Shown: positions 42,519 to 52,616 of the stretch, piece after piece
How the letters are laid out: the number at the start of each line of letters is the position of its first letter
Numbering within the stretch: the stretch's first letter is position 1
Assembly (NCBI GenBank): GCA_003220495.1
Contig: QHSP01000029.1
Span: 1-64,000, forward strand
Source: Candidatus Rokuibacteriota bacterium
GTDB lineage: Bacteria > Methylomirabilota > Methylomirabilia > Rokubacteriales > CSP1-6
Reading direction: 5' to 3'
DNA: 64,000 nt
The notes under the pieces: model-generated
What the model was told of the DNA's origin: nothing
What the model saw: only the letters and a program-made list of their open reading frames with translations
Database searches by the model: none
Program-made: the position numbers and the translations under genes

Positions 42519-42582
42519 AGTGGGACCCCCTCGTCCCGCCCGCAGCGCGAAGCGCTGCGAATCGGGCGAGTGGGTGACGCAG
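42519..42582. repeat. 64-bp inverted-repeat element, right copy
   Basis: Partner of the left copy in opposite orientation, 217 bp away. The flanking G- and C-runs extend the complementarity loosely. The whole 42176-42636 gap holds no gene that I can support. Confidence 0.8.
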
Positions 42583-42636
42583 CGCTCGTGGGCCCCCCGC
42601 CCCCGCCCGGCCCCCGACGACCTCGCCACTACGGCG

Positions 42637-43674
42637 TTACCAGGTCCGGGTTTGGCCGTGCTGGAGGATCCAGATGCGGTCGAGGTCGAGGCTGAGGCGG
42701 CGGGCTTCGGTGACGAGGCGCTGGGGTGGTTCCTCGAGCGGCTCCTCGGCGAGATCGAACGTGCCCCAGTGGATCGGGACGAAACGCTGTCCGCGAACGT
42801 CGTCGAACGCCTGGAGCGCCTCTTCGGGGGTCGTGTGGCTCGCGCGCATGATGACCGCTGGCACGTAGGCTCCGATCGGCAGCGCCGCGAGGTCGAACGG
42901 GCCGAGCCGCGCCCCGATCTCCTTGAATCCGCCGAAGTAGCCCGTGTCGCCGGCGAAGTAGAGGCGCTTGACCTTCCCGGCGACGACCCAGCCGCTCCAG
43001 AGGTGGCGGTTGCGGTCCCAGAGCGTCCGTCCCGAGAAGTGCTGCGCCGGGACGCAGGTGAAGGTCATCTCTCGCTCGACGCGCTGGCCCCACCAGTCGA
43101 GCTCGTCGACGTCGGTGATCCCGATGTTCGCGAACCAGCGCTTGAGCCCGAGCGGGACGAGGAACTTCGGACGATGCTCGGCGGCGAGGCGCTTGACCGT
43201 CGCGACGTCCAGATGGTCGTAGTGATCGTGCGAGATCAGCACGACGTGGATCGGCGGCAGATCCTCGAACTTGAGCCCGGGCGCCGCCACACGCTTGGGA
43301 CCGGCGAACGACACCGGGCTCGCGCGCTTGGACCAGTGGGGATCGGTCAGGATGTTGACGCCGTCGAGCTGGATCAGCAAGGTCGCGTGGCCCACCCAGG
43401 TCACGGTCGCGGCGCCGCGATTGTCGCGGATGGCCGGGAGGTCGCTGGCGATCGACTTGAAGGTGGCGCTTCGCGGCGAGAACGTGGCGGACCACATGCG
43501 CGAGATGAAGAACGTGAAGCGCGTCCAGCCGCTCGCGGGCTCGTACGACGGGCTCACGTTGGCGAACCCATTCTCGCGGTGATGGGCGGGAGCGCCCGCC
43601 ACCGGCCCTCCGATCCCGGCGCAGCCGGCCGTCAGCAGGACCAGGAGGAGCGCGACGATCGGGCGGACCGTCAG
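42637..43674 (-). CDS. MBL-fold hydrolase (NAPE-PLD/UlaG-like) lipoprotein, apparent CTG start
   Basis: About 345 residues. The metal site is HDHYDHLD, with AGDTGYF, PVHFGxT-like LPIGAY and VPIHWGTFDLAEEPLEEP, typical of NAPE-hydrolysing phospholipase D-like proteins. A signal with a probable lipobox (IVALLLVLLTAGC) lies upstream of the first standard codon (GTG 43602). No ATG/GTG/TTG precedes it, but CTG overlaps the kinase stop as CTGA in frame. It probably acts on phospholipids or similar in the periplasm. Confidence 0.8.
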   Translation of the reverse strand: MTVRPIVALLLVLLTAGCAGIGGPVAGAPAHHRENGFANVSPSYEPASGWTRFTFFISRMWSATFSPRSATFKSIASDLPAIRDNRGAATVTWVGHATLLIQLDGVNILTDPHWSKRASPVSFAGPKRVAAPGLKFEDLPPIHVVLISHDHYDHLDVATVKRLAAEHRPKFLVPLGLKRWFANIGITDVDELDWWGQRVEREMTFTCVPAQHFSGRTLWDRNRHLWSGWVVAGKVKRLYFAGDTGYFGGFKEIGARLGPFDLAALPIGAYVPAVIMRASHTTPEEALQAFDDVRGQRFVPIHWGTFDLAEEPLEEPPQRLVTEARRLSLDLDRIWILQHGQTRTW

Positions 43675-44978
43675 GTGGTGGGCTCCCCGAGCGGCAGCTC
43701 GACGACGAACGACGCCCCGCCGTCGTCGCAGTTCTCGGCCCGGAGCACGCCCCCGAGCTCGGTGACGATCCCGTAGGAGACGGACAGGCCGAGACCGCTC
43801 CCCTCGCCGGGCGGCTTCGTCGTGAAGAAGGGATCGAAGATCCGCGGCAGCGCGTCAGCCGGGATCCCCGGGCCCGTGTCGCGCACCTCCACGCAGGCGT
43901 GCCGGTCCGACGGCCACACCCGCACCGTCAGCACGCGATGCGCCGGGTGCTTGGCCATCGCCTGGTGCGCGTTCTGGACGAGGTTCAGCAGCACCACCTG
44001 CAGCTGGTTCTCGTCGGCCCACACGAAGGGGCACGAGGCGAAGTCGGTGACGACGCGGACCTTGTCCTGCTGGAGCTGGTAGCCCTTCAGCTCGAGGACC
44101 CGGCGCGCCTGGTCGGCGACCGAGCACGGCCGCCGCTCGGGCGTATAGTGCCGCGCGAACAAAAGGAGGTTCTGCACGATGCGGGCAGCGCGCCCGGCCT
44201 CCTCGGCGACGATGCCGAGGCGGTCGCGCACGTGCGAGGTCGTCTCGGGGTGCGTGAGCAGGAGGTGCGTCTGGCCGAGGATCGTCGTCAGCGGATTGTT
44301 GATCTCGTGCGCCACGCCCGAGGCGAGCTCGCCGACCGCCTTCATCTTCTCGGCGTGGATCAGCTGCCCGTGGGCGCGCTTGAGCTCGTCGATCTGGCGG
44401 AGCGATTCGGAGTAGAGCCGCGCGTTGTCGAGCGCCAGGCCGATCTGGTCCGCGGCGGCCTCGACGAGGGCCAGCTCGGGCTTGTCGAAGGGCTCGAGGG
44501 TCTTGCGGCCGAGCGAGAGCGTGCCCAGGATCTGCCCGCGACTGCGGATCGGCACGCACACGAATCCGAGAATCTGCTCGCGCCGGACCGCGGCCTTGGC
44601 GCTCGGCAAGACGTTCGGGTCCTCGTAGTTCCGGTCGAGCCGGATGGTCTTGCCGGTGACCGCGACCTTGCCGATGAGCCCCGCGCCGAAGGGCAAGATC
44701 CGATTCACCTCGCGCAGACGCGCCGACATCCCGCGCTCGCCGCGCAGCTCGAGCGTCTTGCCGTCCTCGGACAGAAGATGGAGGCTCGAGATCTCGTGGC
44801 CGGTCACGCGCGTGAGCGCTTCGACCGCGGTGTGCAGGACGTCCTCGACGTCGAGCGTACGGCTGACCGCCTCCGCGACGGTGTGGAGAATCTTGAAGTG
44901 CGGCTCGACGTCCGGGCGGCGAGGCGCCCGACGGCGACGCTCAGCCGGCGAGAGAGAGTGACCGGCGCGCCGCTTCAA
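43671..44978 (-). CDS. GAF-domain sensor histidine kinase
   Basis: 435 residues from TTG 44978, which overlaps the regulator gene by 38 bp; no standard start lies closer to the homology. The GAF domain (ILHTVAEAVSRTLDVEDVL to ALVEAAADQIGLALDNARLY) is followed by the H box GVAHEINNPL, N box NLVQNAHQAM, G1 DTGPGIP, F box FDPFFTTK and G2 GEGSGLGLS. It has no TM, so it is cytoplasmic, sensing a small molecule through GAF. It partners with the preceding response regulator. Confidence 0.92.
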   Translation of the reverse strand: MKRRAGHSLSPAERRRRAPRRPDVEPHFKILHTVAEAVSRTLDVEDVLHTAVEALTRVTGHEISSLHLLSEDGKTLELRGERGMSARLREVNRILPFGAGLIGKVAVTGKTIRLDRNYEDPNVLPSAKAAVRREQILGFVCVPIRSRGQILGTLSLGRKTLEPFDKPELALVEAAADQIGLALDNARLYSESLRQIDELKRAHGQLIHAEKMKAVGELASGVAHEINNPLTTILGQTHLLLTHPETTSHVRDRLGIVAEEAGRAARIVQNLLLFARHYTPERRPCSVADQARRVLELKGYQLQQDKVRVVTDFASCPFVWADENQLQVVLLNLVQNAHQAMAKHPAHRVLTVRVWPSDRHACVEVRDTGPGIPADALPRIFDPFFTTKPPGEGSGLGLSVSYGIVTELGGVLRAENCDDGGASFVVELPLGEPTT

Positions 44979-45621
44979 GCGCTGACTCCACGAGCGCCCG
45001 GTCCGCGGCCGGGAGATCACCGAACTCGGCGGCGATGTCGAGGAGCAGCTGCATCTCGGCGAGGTACTCATCAGCGGCCGCGCACCGACCGCCGGCGGCG
45101 TGGCGTGCCGCGGCCAGCGCGGCCGTCTCGAGCCGCTCGCCCGTCGAGGTGCGCGCGGGCGGCTGCATGGCGCGCGCGGCGCCGAACGCGGCGCGGGCCA
45201 GAATCTTCCACGGGTCGTCCGCCGCCGCTCTGTCCCCCGCGGTCTTCTCCCCCACCCGCGCGAGGCCGGCCGCGACGGCGCGGTCGAGATAGTCGAAGTC
45301 GAAGGGTTTCGCGACGTAGTCGAAGGCGCCCAGCTTGAGCGTCTCCCTGGCGAGACCGACGTCCTCGTTGGCGGTCACCATGATGACCGGCACCCGCTCG
45401 TCGAGCTCGCGGATCCGGCGCAGGACCTGGACCCCGTCGAGCCCGGGCATACGGACGTCCAGCAGGACGAGGTCTGCTCGCCCGCCTCGAATGGCGGTCA
45501 GGGCCTCCACTCCGCTGCCCGCCGCCTCGACGGCGTACCCCTCGGTGGCGAAGTACTCGGTCAGGACCTCGCGCACGGGAGCCTCGTCATCAACGACCAG
45601 GATCCGCCCCAAAGCCATCAA
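44941..45621 (-). CDS. Response regulator with C-terminal helical extension
   Basis: 226 residues. Receiver domain: ILVVDDEAPVREVL, phospho-Asp in LVLLDVRMPGLDG, VIMVTANED and Lys in YVAKPFDF. The C-terminal 100 residues are Ala-rich helices (TAALAAARHAAGGRCAAADE, LLLDIAAEFGDLPAADRAL) without a recognisable DNA-binding or sigma-54 domain. It may work by protein contact. It is translated ahead of, and overlapping, the cognate kinase. Confidence 0.88.
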   Translation of the reverse strand: MMALGRILVVDDEAPVREVLTEYFATEGYAVEAAGSGVEALTAIRGGRADLVLLDVRMPGLDGVQVLRRIRELDERVPVIMVTANEDVGLARETLKLGAFDYVAKPFDFDYLDRAVAAGLARVGEKTAGDRAAADDPWKILARAAFGAARAMQPPARTSTGERLETAALAAARHAAGGRCAAADEYLAEMQLLLDIAAEFGDLPAADRALVESALEAARRSLSLAG

Positions 45622-45654
45622 GCAACATTCTAACCCAGGGACGCTTCCCGGCCG

Positions 45655-48339
45655 TCAGCCCCCGGCGCGAGCCACGAAGGCGTAGGCCAGCTCCAAAGCC
45701 GCGTCAAGCTTGGCCGGATCCTTCCCGCCGGCCTGGGCGAGGTCGGGCCGGCCGCCCCCGCCCCCGCCGACGGCCTTGGCGACCTCCTGGATGAGCTTGC
45801 CGGCCTGGAACCGCGAGGTGAGGTCCTTCGTGACGGCGGCGATCAGATTCACCTTGCCGTCGACGACGCTGCCGACACAGACAATTCCGGAACCCAGGCG
45901 GTTTCGGAGCGTGTCCGCGACCGCGCGGAGGCCGTCGGCGTCCAGGCCGTCGATCCGGCCGGCGATCACGGCGACCCCGTTGACCTGCCGCGCCGCCTTG
46001 ACGAGATCCTCGGCGCGCGATCGGGCGAGCCGGCCCTCGAGCTCCGCCAGCTGCTTTTCGAGCGCGCGCTGCTCCTCGAGGAGCTTCTGAAGGCGCTTGG
46101 GCACCTCCAGCGGGCCGATCTTCAGGAGCTCGGCCGCCTCGCGGAGCGCCGCTTCCTTACGCGCCACGCTCTCGATCGCCGCCGGCCCCGCGACGGCCTC
46201 GACGCGACGCACGCCGGACGCGACGGCGCCCTCGCCCGCGACTTTCAACAGACCGATCTCGCCGGTGCGGTCGAGGTGGGTGCCGCCGCACAGCTCGGTC
46301 GAGAAATCGCCGATCTTGATGACGCGCACGCGGTTGCCGTACTTCTCGCCGAACAGCGCCATCGCGCCCATCCGGAGCGCTTCGTCGAGGTCCATCTCGG
46401 AGTGGGAGACCGGAACGTTGGCCTGGACCTGCTCGTTCACCAGCTCTTCGATCTGCTCGACCTCGCGGTCCTTGAGCGAGGCGCCGTGCGAGAAATCGAA
46501 GCGCAGATGGTCCGGCGCCACGAGCGAGCCGGCCTGCGTCACGTGCGTCCCGAGCACGCGGCGGAGCCCCGCGTGCAGCAGGTGCGTGCCCGTGTGATGC
46601 CGGCGCAGGCCCTGCCGGCGCGGCGTCTCGACGGTGACGGCGACGTCCTCGCTCTCGTGGAAGCTGCCGCTCACGACCTTGACCCGATGCACGATCAGCT
46701 TGGAGCCGCGGTAGTACGTGTCGACGATCTCACCGCGGCCGCTTCGCCCCACGAGCGTGCCGGTGTCGCCTACCTGGCCGCCCGATTCCGCATAGGCCGG
46801 CGTGCGGTCGAGGATCATCTCGACCTCGGCGCCCTCACCCGTCTCGGTGAGCCGCCGCGGCCCGCCGGAGCCGGCGTCGACGATCGCCAGGACCCGGGCG
46901 GGCGACGCGAGCGAGTCGTACCCGACGAACTCGGTCGACGGGATCTCGCTGCCGAGCCGCTGGTAGACGGCCGACGCCTCGGCGCCGTCCCCGGCGCCGA
47001 AGGCCGCGCCCGCGCGGGCCCGCGCCCGCTGGGCTTCCATCTCGGCATCCGCGGCCGCGCGCGTGGCTTCCGTGACACGCCACCCGGCGTCCTGGAAGAC
47101 CTCCTCGGCCAGATCCATCGGAAAGCCGTAGGTGTCGTAGAGGGTGAACAGGAAGCGGCCGTCCACGACGCGCCGCGTGTCGCTCACGTGCTCGGCGAGA
47201 TAGTCTTTGATCTTGAGCGTGCCGGTGTCGAGCGTCTCGGCGAAGCGCTCTTCCTCGCTGCGAATCGCCTCCTGGATCCGCGACCGCTCGGCGACGATCT
47301 CCGGATACGCCCCGCCCATCAGCTTCACGACCCAGTCGACGGTCTTCCACAGGAAGGGATCGGTGAGCCCGAGCATCCGGCCGTGGCGCATGGCGCGCCG
47401 CATGATCCGGCGCAGCACGTAGCCGCGCCACTCGTTGGAGGGGGTCACGCCGTCGGCGATCAGGAACGTGGTCGTGCGCGCGTGGTCGGCGATGACCCGC
47501 ATCGACACGTCGTCGACCTCGCCGGCGCCGTACCGCCGCCGGGCGAGCGTCGAGACCTCGGCGATCAGCGGCGCCATGAGGTCGGTGTCCCAGCTCGACA
47601 GCTTGCCCTGCACAACCGCCGCGATGCGCTCGAGCCCCATGCCGGTGTCGATCGAGGGTCGCGGCAACGGCGTGAGCGTGCCCGTTGTGTCGCGGTTGAA
47701 CTGCATGAAGACGAGGTTCCACACCTCGAGCCAGCGGTCGCACTCGCACGCGGGTCCCAGACATGGCCGGCCCGCGGCCACCTCGGCGCACGCGATGTGG
47801 TCGCCCTGGTGGAAGTGCACCTCGGAGGAGGGCCCGCACGGGCCGGTGTCACCCATCGCCCAGAAGTTGTCCTGCTCGCCCAGCCGCAGAACGCGATCGT
47901 CGCCGAATCCGGCCACGCGCTTCCAGAGCGCGAAGGCGTCGTCATCGTCCGTGTAGACGGTCGCGATCAGCCGCTTGCGATCGAGGGCGAGATCCTTCGT
48001 GAGGAACTCCCAGGCGAAGGCGATCGCGTCGGGCTTGAAGTAGTCGCCGAAGGAGAAGTTGCCGAGCATCTCGAAGAACGTGTGGTGGCGCGCCGTGTGG
48101 CCGACGTTCTCGAGGTCGTTGTGCTTGCCGCCCGCGCGAACGCATTTCTGGCTGGTCGTGGCACGGACGTAGGGCCGCCGTTCTTCGCCGAGGAAGACGG
48201 ACTTGAACTGGACCATGCCCGCGTTCGTGAAGAGCAAGGTCGGATCGTCGCCGGGCACGAGCGGCGAGGAGCGCACGCGGGTGTGACCGTTGCGCTCGAA
48301 GTACTGTAGGAACTTTTCGCGGAGCTCGGCGCCGGTCAT
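45655..48339 (-). CDS. alaS: Alanyl-tRNA synthetase
   Basis: 894 residues, standard length. It starts TGAELREKFLQYFERNGHTR. The class II core has LFTNAGMVQFKSVFLG and RHHTFFEMLGNFSFGDYFK. The editing domain has the zinc ligands HTGTHLLHAGL and ELCGGTHLDRTGE. The C-terminal DHHA1-like domain ends in a Gly-rich GGGGGRPDLAQAGG. It charges tRNA-Ala. It follows recX in the conserved recA-recX-alaS order. Confidence 0.97.
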   Translation of the reverse strand: MTGAELREKFLQYFERNGHTRVRSSPLVPGDDPTLLFTNAGMVQFKSVFLGEERRPYVRATTSQKCVRAGGKHNDLENVGHTARHHTFFEMLGNFSFGDYFKPDAIAFAWEFLTKDLALDRKRLIATVYTDDDDAFALWKRVAGFGDDRVLRLGEQDNFWAMGDTGPCGPSSEVHFHQGDHIACAEVAAGRPCLGPACECDRWLEVWNLVFMQFNRDTTGTLTPLPRPSIDTGMGLERIAAVVQGKLSSWDTDLMAPLIAEVSTLARRRYGAGEVDDVSMRVIADHARTTTFLIADGVTPSNEWRGYVLRRIMRRAMRHGRMLGLTDPFLWKTVDWVVKLMGGAYPEIVAERSRIQEAIRSEEERFAETLDTGTLKIKDYLAEHVSDTRRVVDGRFLFTLYDTYGFPMDLAEEVFQDAGWRVTEATRAAADAEMEAQRARARAGAAFGAGDGAEASAVYQRLGSEIPSTEFVGYDSLASPARVLAIVDAGSGGPRRLTETGEGAEVEMILDRTPAYAESGGQVGDTGTLVGRSGRGEIVDTYYRGSKLIVHRVKVVSGSFHESEDVAVTVETPRRQGLRRHHTGTHLLHAGLRRVLGTHVTQAGSLVAPDHLRFDFSHGASLKDREVEQIEELVNEQVQANVPVSHSEMDLDEALRMGAMALFGEKYGNRVRVIKIGDFSTELCGGTHLDRTGEIGLLKVAGEGAVASGVRRVEAVAGPAAIESVARKEAALREAAELLKIGPLEVPKRLQKLLEEQRALEKQLAELEGRLARSRAEDLVKAARQVNGVAVIAGRIDGLDADGLRAVADTLRNRLGSGIVCVGSVVDGKVNLIAAVTKDLTSRFQAGKLIQEVAKAVGGGGGGRPDLAQAGGKDPAKLDAALELAYAFVARAGG

Positions 48340-48365
48340 CGGAGGACTGATTGTAACACCGCGAC

Positions 48366-48863
48366 TCAGTCCTCGACCGCGAGGCCGACGCACTCGCGGA
48401 CGACCCGGGCCACCATCGACGCGGCGAAGCCGCGGCGCAGTAAGTGGTCGCGAAGGCGGGCGGCGGCCCTCGCGCGGTCGCCCCGCTGCAGGGCCGGCAG
48501 CCGCCGGCGGGCGGCGGCGCGGGCGCGCTCGAGCTCGCTGTCGTCGTCCCCCCCGGCCAGCGCCGCGGCGACCAGCGGTGCCGCGATGCCGCGCGCCCGG
48601 AGCTCCGCGCGCAGGCGCGCCGGCCCATAGCCACGTGCGGCGCGGATGGCGACCCAGTGGCGGGCGAAGGCCTCGTCGTCGAGATAGCCGCGGGCGGTGA
48701 GGTCGGCGACCACCGCGTCGGCGACGGCCGCCGGCGCGCCGCGCCGGCGCAGCCGCGCGGCCAGATCGTGCGTGGTCCAGGCGCGCCGGGAAAGGAGGTC
48801 GGCGGCCGCGAGCCGCGCGGTCCGCGCGTCGAGAGCTCGGCGCGGACCGCGCGGACTCGTTAC
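48366..48863 (-). CDS. recX: Regulatory protein RecX, apparent GTA start
   Basis: About 165 residues. Three-helix RecX repeats are visible: ARLAAADLLSRRAWTTHDLA, LRRRGAPAAVADAVVADL, ARGYLDDEAFARHWVAIRAA and GYGPARLRAELRARGI. It modulates RecA filaments. There is no ATG/GTG/TTG between the pilT stop and residue 40. The only codon in the coupling register is GTA, overlapping the pilT stop as GTAA. Context between recA and alaS supports the assignment. Confidence 0.85.
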   Translation of the reverse strand, partial: VTSPRGPRRALDARTARLAAADLLSRRAWTTHDLAARLRRRGAPAAVADAVVADLTARGYLDDEAFARHWVAIRAARGYGPARLRAELRARGIAAPLVAAALAGGDDDSELERARAAARRRLPALQRGDRARAAARLRDHLLRRGFAASMVARVVRECVGLAVED

Positions 48864-50020
48864 GATCTCTTGAAGAAGGAGCTGCCGGTCGGCGCGACGG
48901 GTGCGCGCTCGCTCGTCCGCTGCTCGAACGACTGCTCGCCGGTCGAGAAGATGCCGCGGACCTTGAGGTCGAAGTCGTCGGCGTTGGTCGCCGCTTCGCG
49001 GGCGGTCTCGTACGAGATGACCCCGTCCCGATAGAGCCTGAGCAGGCACTGGTCGAAGGTCTGCATGCCGTACTGGGACTGGCCCTGGGCGATGAACGCA
49101 GGAATCTCCGGCGTCCGCTTGGCCTCGCGAATACAGTCCTTGATCGCGCCGGTGCCGACGAGGATCTCGACGGCCGGGATCCGTCCCTCGCCGCCGATCT
49201 TCGGAATGAGGCGCTGCGAGACGATCCCGACGATGACGGCGGCGAGCTGGTCGCGGATCTGCTGCTCCTGGTGCGGGGGGAACGTACCGATGATGCGGTT
49301 GACGGTCTCACTGGCGTTCAACGTGTGGAGCGTCGAGAACACGAGGTGGCCCGTCTCCGCCGCGTGGAGCGCGACCGACATGGTCTCGGGGTCGCGCATT
49401 TCGCCGACGAGAATCACGTCCGGGTCCTCGCGGAGCGCGGCGCGCAGCGCCGTGGCAAAGCTCGACGAGTCGTGGCCGATCTCGCGCTGGCTGACCACGC
49501 AGCCGATGTCGTCGTGAGTGAACTCGATCGGGTCCTCGATCGTGATGATGTGGTCGTTCCGCGTGCGATTGATGTAGTCGATCATCGCCGCGAGCGTGGT
49601 GGACTTACCCGAGCCGGTGATGCCCGTGACCAGCAGGAGCCCGCGGCGCTCCATCGAGAGCTGCTCGAGCACCTCGGGCAGCCCGAGCTCCTCGAACTTG
49701 GGCTTCTTCGACGGGATCGATCTCAGCACCGCGCGGACCGCCCCGAGCGCCAGGAACATGTTGACGCGGAAGCGGCCGAAGTTCGGCACGGCGTACGCCG
49801 AGTCGACCTCGCGCCCATCCATCAGCTGGCCGTACATCCGCTCGGTGAGACACCGGTGGGCGATCGCGTCCATGTCCTCGGCGGTGATCACGCCGAGGTC
49901 CCCCTGCGGCACCAGACGGCCGTGGATCCGGAGGATGACCGGAGCGTTGGCCTTCAGGTGCAGGTCGGAGGCGCCGCGCTCGACGCCGGTGACCAGGAGC
50001 TTGTCGAATTCCATCGGCAT
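48860..50020 (-). CDS. pilT: Type IV pilus retraction ATPase
   Basis: 386 residues. GASDLHLKANAPVILRIHG opens the PilT N-domain, followed by Walker A GITGSGKSTT, Asp box IITIEDPIEF, Walker B VGEMRDPETM, His box AAETGHLVFSTLHT and the C-terminal AIKDCIREAKRTPEI region. It powers pilus retraction and twitching. It lies between recA and recX, 9 bp after recA, and no pilus structural gene is in the window. Confidence 0.95.
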   Translation of the reverse strand: MPMEFDKLLVTGVERGASDLHLKANAPVILRIHGRLVPQGDLGVITAEDMDAIAHRCLTERMYGQLMDGREVDSAYAVPNFGRFRVNMFLALGAVRAVLRSIPSKKPKFEELGLPEVLEQLSMERRGLLLVTGITGSGKSTTLAAMIDYINRTRNDHIITIEDPIEFTHDDIGCVVSQREIGHDSSSFATALRAALREDPDVILVGEMRDPETMSVALHAAETGHLVFSTLHTLNASETVNRIIGTFPPHQEQQIRDQLAAVIVGIVSQRLIPKIGGEGRIPAVEILVGTGAIKDCIREAKRTPEIPAFIAQGQSQYGMQTFDQCLLRLYRDGVISYETAREAATNADDFDLKVRGIFSTGEQSFEQRTSERAPVAPTGSSFFKRS

Positions 50021-50029
50021 GAGCAGCTC

Positions 50030-51049
<1,020 letters not shown>

Positions 51050-51112
51050 GCGGCTCTCCTTCATGTATCGTCGCACGCTCGCTGCACGTTTCGTTCGTTA
51101 TCGCTTCCGGCC

Positions 51113-51142
51113 ATTCTAGGTGGCCCCTCTCGCGGACGTCAA
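51113..51142 (-). promoter_or_regulatory. Sigma-70-like promoter for recA
   Basis: On the minus strand, TTGACG is followed by 18 bp and TAGAAT, about 65 bp before the recA ATG. The purine-rich leader contains GAACGAAAC but no clear LexA box of the known types. Confidence 0.55.
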
Positions 51143-51153
51143 TGTCCCAAGTC

Positions 51154-51729
51154 TCAGACAGAGTACCCGAGTCTCACCGTCGCCAGCTCGGTGTAACGGG
51201 CCCCCCGGGGCCCGAGCTCGCTTCGCATGAGCGACGCGCTCGGAACGCGCATCTGGCCGAATTCACGCGCGGTCGCGCTTCCGAGCGCGTCGCTGAGCGC
51301 GGGGTTGCGTCCGGGCTGGCGCACCCGGCCGAGCGTGACGTGGGGCGAAAAGGGCCTCTCGTCGCGCGGGAACCCGAGCGCGGCCAGCGCCACGTCGACG
51401 CATCGGGCGAGCTCGATCATCTCCCGTGCGCCCTCCGTCACCCCGGCCCAGATGACCCGCGGCCTGCCGGCCGATGGGAAGGCGCCGAGGCCGCGGATTC
51501 GCGCCTCGAAGGGGCGGGCTCCCAGGCTTGCCTCGCTCAGCGCGCCGGCGACGGAGTCGATCCGGGCCTCGGGGACCGCGCCGAGGAATTTGAGCGTGAG
51601 GTGGAGATTGGCGGGCACGACCCAGGCGACGTCGCGCGCGGCCGGGCGCAGCCGCTCGATCGCCTCGCCGAGCTCTCGGCGGACGGCGTCGCCGAGGAGG
51701 ATCGCGACGAACGCGCGAACATCGGCTAT
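51154..51729 (-). CDS. thpR: RNA 2',3'-cyclic phosphodiesterase (LigT/ThpR family), apparent ATA start
   Basis: 191 residues. The two HxTx motifs of 2H phosphoesterases are HLTLKFLG (His43) and HVTLGR (His130). The N-terminal VRAFVAILLGDAVRRELG is needed for the fold but has no ATG/GTG/TTG. ATA, overlapping the TPR gene stop as ATAG, is the only codon in the coupling register (GTT at VRAF is another thought). It hydrolyses RNA cyclic phosphates. The first standard start, at 51618, would lose 37 residues. Confidence 0.82.
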   Translation of the reverse strand: MADVRAFVAILLGDAVRRELGEAIERLRPAARDVAWVVPANLHLTLKFLGAVPEARIDSVAGALSEASLGARPFEARIRGLGAFPSAGRPRVIWAGVTEGAREMIELARCVDVALAALGFPRDERPFSPHVTLGRVRQPGRNPALSDALGSATAREFGQMRVPSASLMRSELGPRGARYTELATVRLGYSV

Positions 51730-52616
51730 CGGCGCATATCCAGGAGCTGCAGCAGATTGCGCACGCCCTGCTGTCGCTCGGGGTCCGCCTCGGCGACGAG
51801 CGCCGCACGAAGATCCGCGAGGGCCCCTTCGTGGTCACCTCGGAGCTCCTTCTCAAGACCGCGGGCCGCCAGCGCGCGCGAATCGAGCGGCAGGGGCTCC
51901 GGCGCCCGAGCAGCCGGGACTGACGCGACCTCTTGCGACGGGACGTGTGACGGCGCGCCCTCGGACGATGGAGGAGCCGGAGCGCTGGGCGGCGCTTCTG
52001 GCAGGGTCATCGCAGGAAGCGCGCTCTCGGCTGTTGAGGCTGTGGGCTCGGCGCCAGCTCCCGGTGGCGGCACAGGCGTCGCTTCCGCAGGTGCGCTGGC
52101 CATAGTCGGCGTGCTCTCGTACCCAGCTGGCGCCACCGCGAGCATCATCGCCCTTTCTCCCGGGTCCGGCTCGAGCTCGATTGCCCGCGTCCAGTCGGCG
52201 CGGGCATGATCGAGATCGCCGGCGAGGGAGCCCGCGGTACCCCGTGCGAAGAGGGCCTTCGCGTGATCCGGATTTATGGACAACGCCAGAGTGAGGTCGG
52301 CGATCGCCCCTTGATAGTCCTTCCTCGAGATCATCGCGACGCCCCGATGATAGAGGACGTCCGAGTCGGGCGGCCCGAGCGTCAGCGCCTTCGTGTAGTC
52401 CGCGATCGCGCCGTCCAGGTCGCCGAGACGCGCGCGAACGGCGCCGCGGTTCGCGTACGCGGCGACCGACGTCGGCGAGTCTCGGATCGCCTCGTCGAAG
52501 GCGTCTTTCGCTCCGGCATAGTCGCCCTGGTGCACCAGGATGACGCCGTGATCGACCGGCGACGCGGCCGAGCACGCCGCGAATGCGAGAGCCGCCGCGA
52601 CGATCCACGCCTTCAC
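51726..52616 (-). CDS. TPR-repeat lipoprotein
   Basis: 296 residues. GTG start in a GTGA overlap with cinA. A signal with a lipobox-like end (IVAAALAFAACS) is followed by three or four TPRs (GVILVHQGDYAGAKDAFDEA, ANRGAVRARLGDLDGAIADY, YHRGVAMISRKDYQGAIADL), a long Pro/Ala/Ser-rich linker and a last TPR (LEKELRGDHEGALADLRAAL). It is a membrane-attached scaffold of unknown partner. Confidence 0.75.
   Translation of the reverse strand: MKAWIVAAALAFAACSAASPVDHGVILVHQGDYAGAKDAFDEAIRDSPTSVAAYANRGAVRARLGDLDGAIADYTKALTLGPPDSDVLYHRGVAMISRKDYQGAIADLTLALSINPDHAKALFARGTAGSLAGDLDHARADWTRAIELEPDPGERAMMLAVAPAGYESTPTMASAPAEATPVPPPGAGAEPTASTAESALPAMTLPEAPPSAPAPPSSEGAPSHVPSQEVASVPAARAPEPLPLDSRALAARGLEKELRGDHEGALADLRAALVAEADPERQQGVRNLLQLLDMRR

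Noticed and set aside
51050-51112. Possible LexA box before recA
   Set aside because: GAACGAAAC is present, but neither the GAACN4GTTC nor the CTGTN8ACAG pattern is complete.
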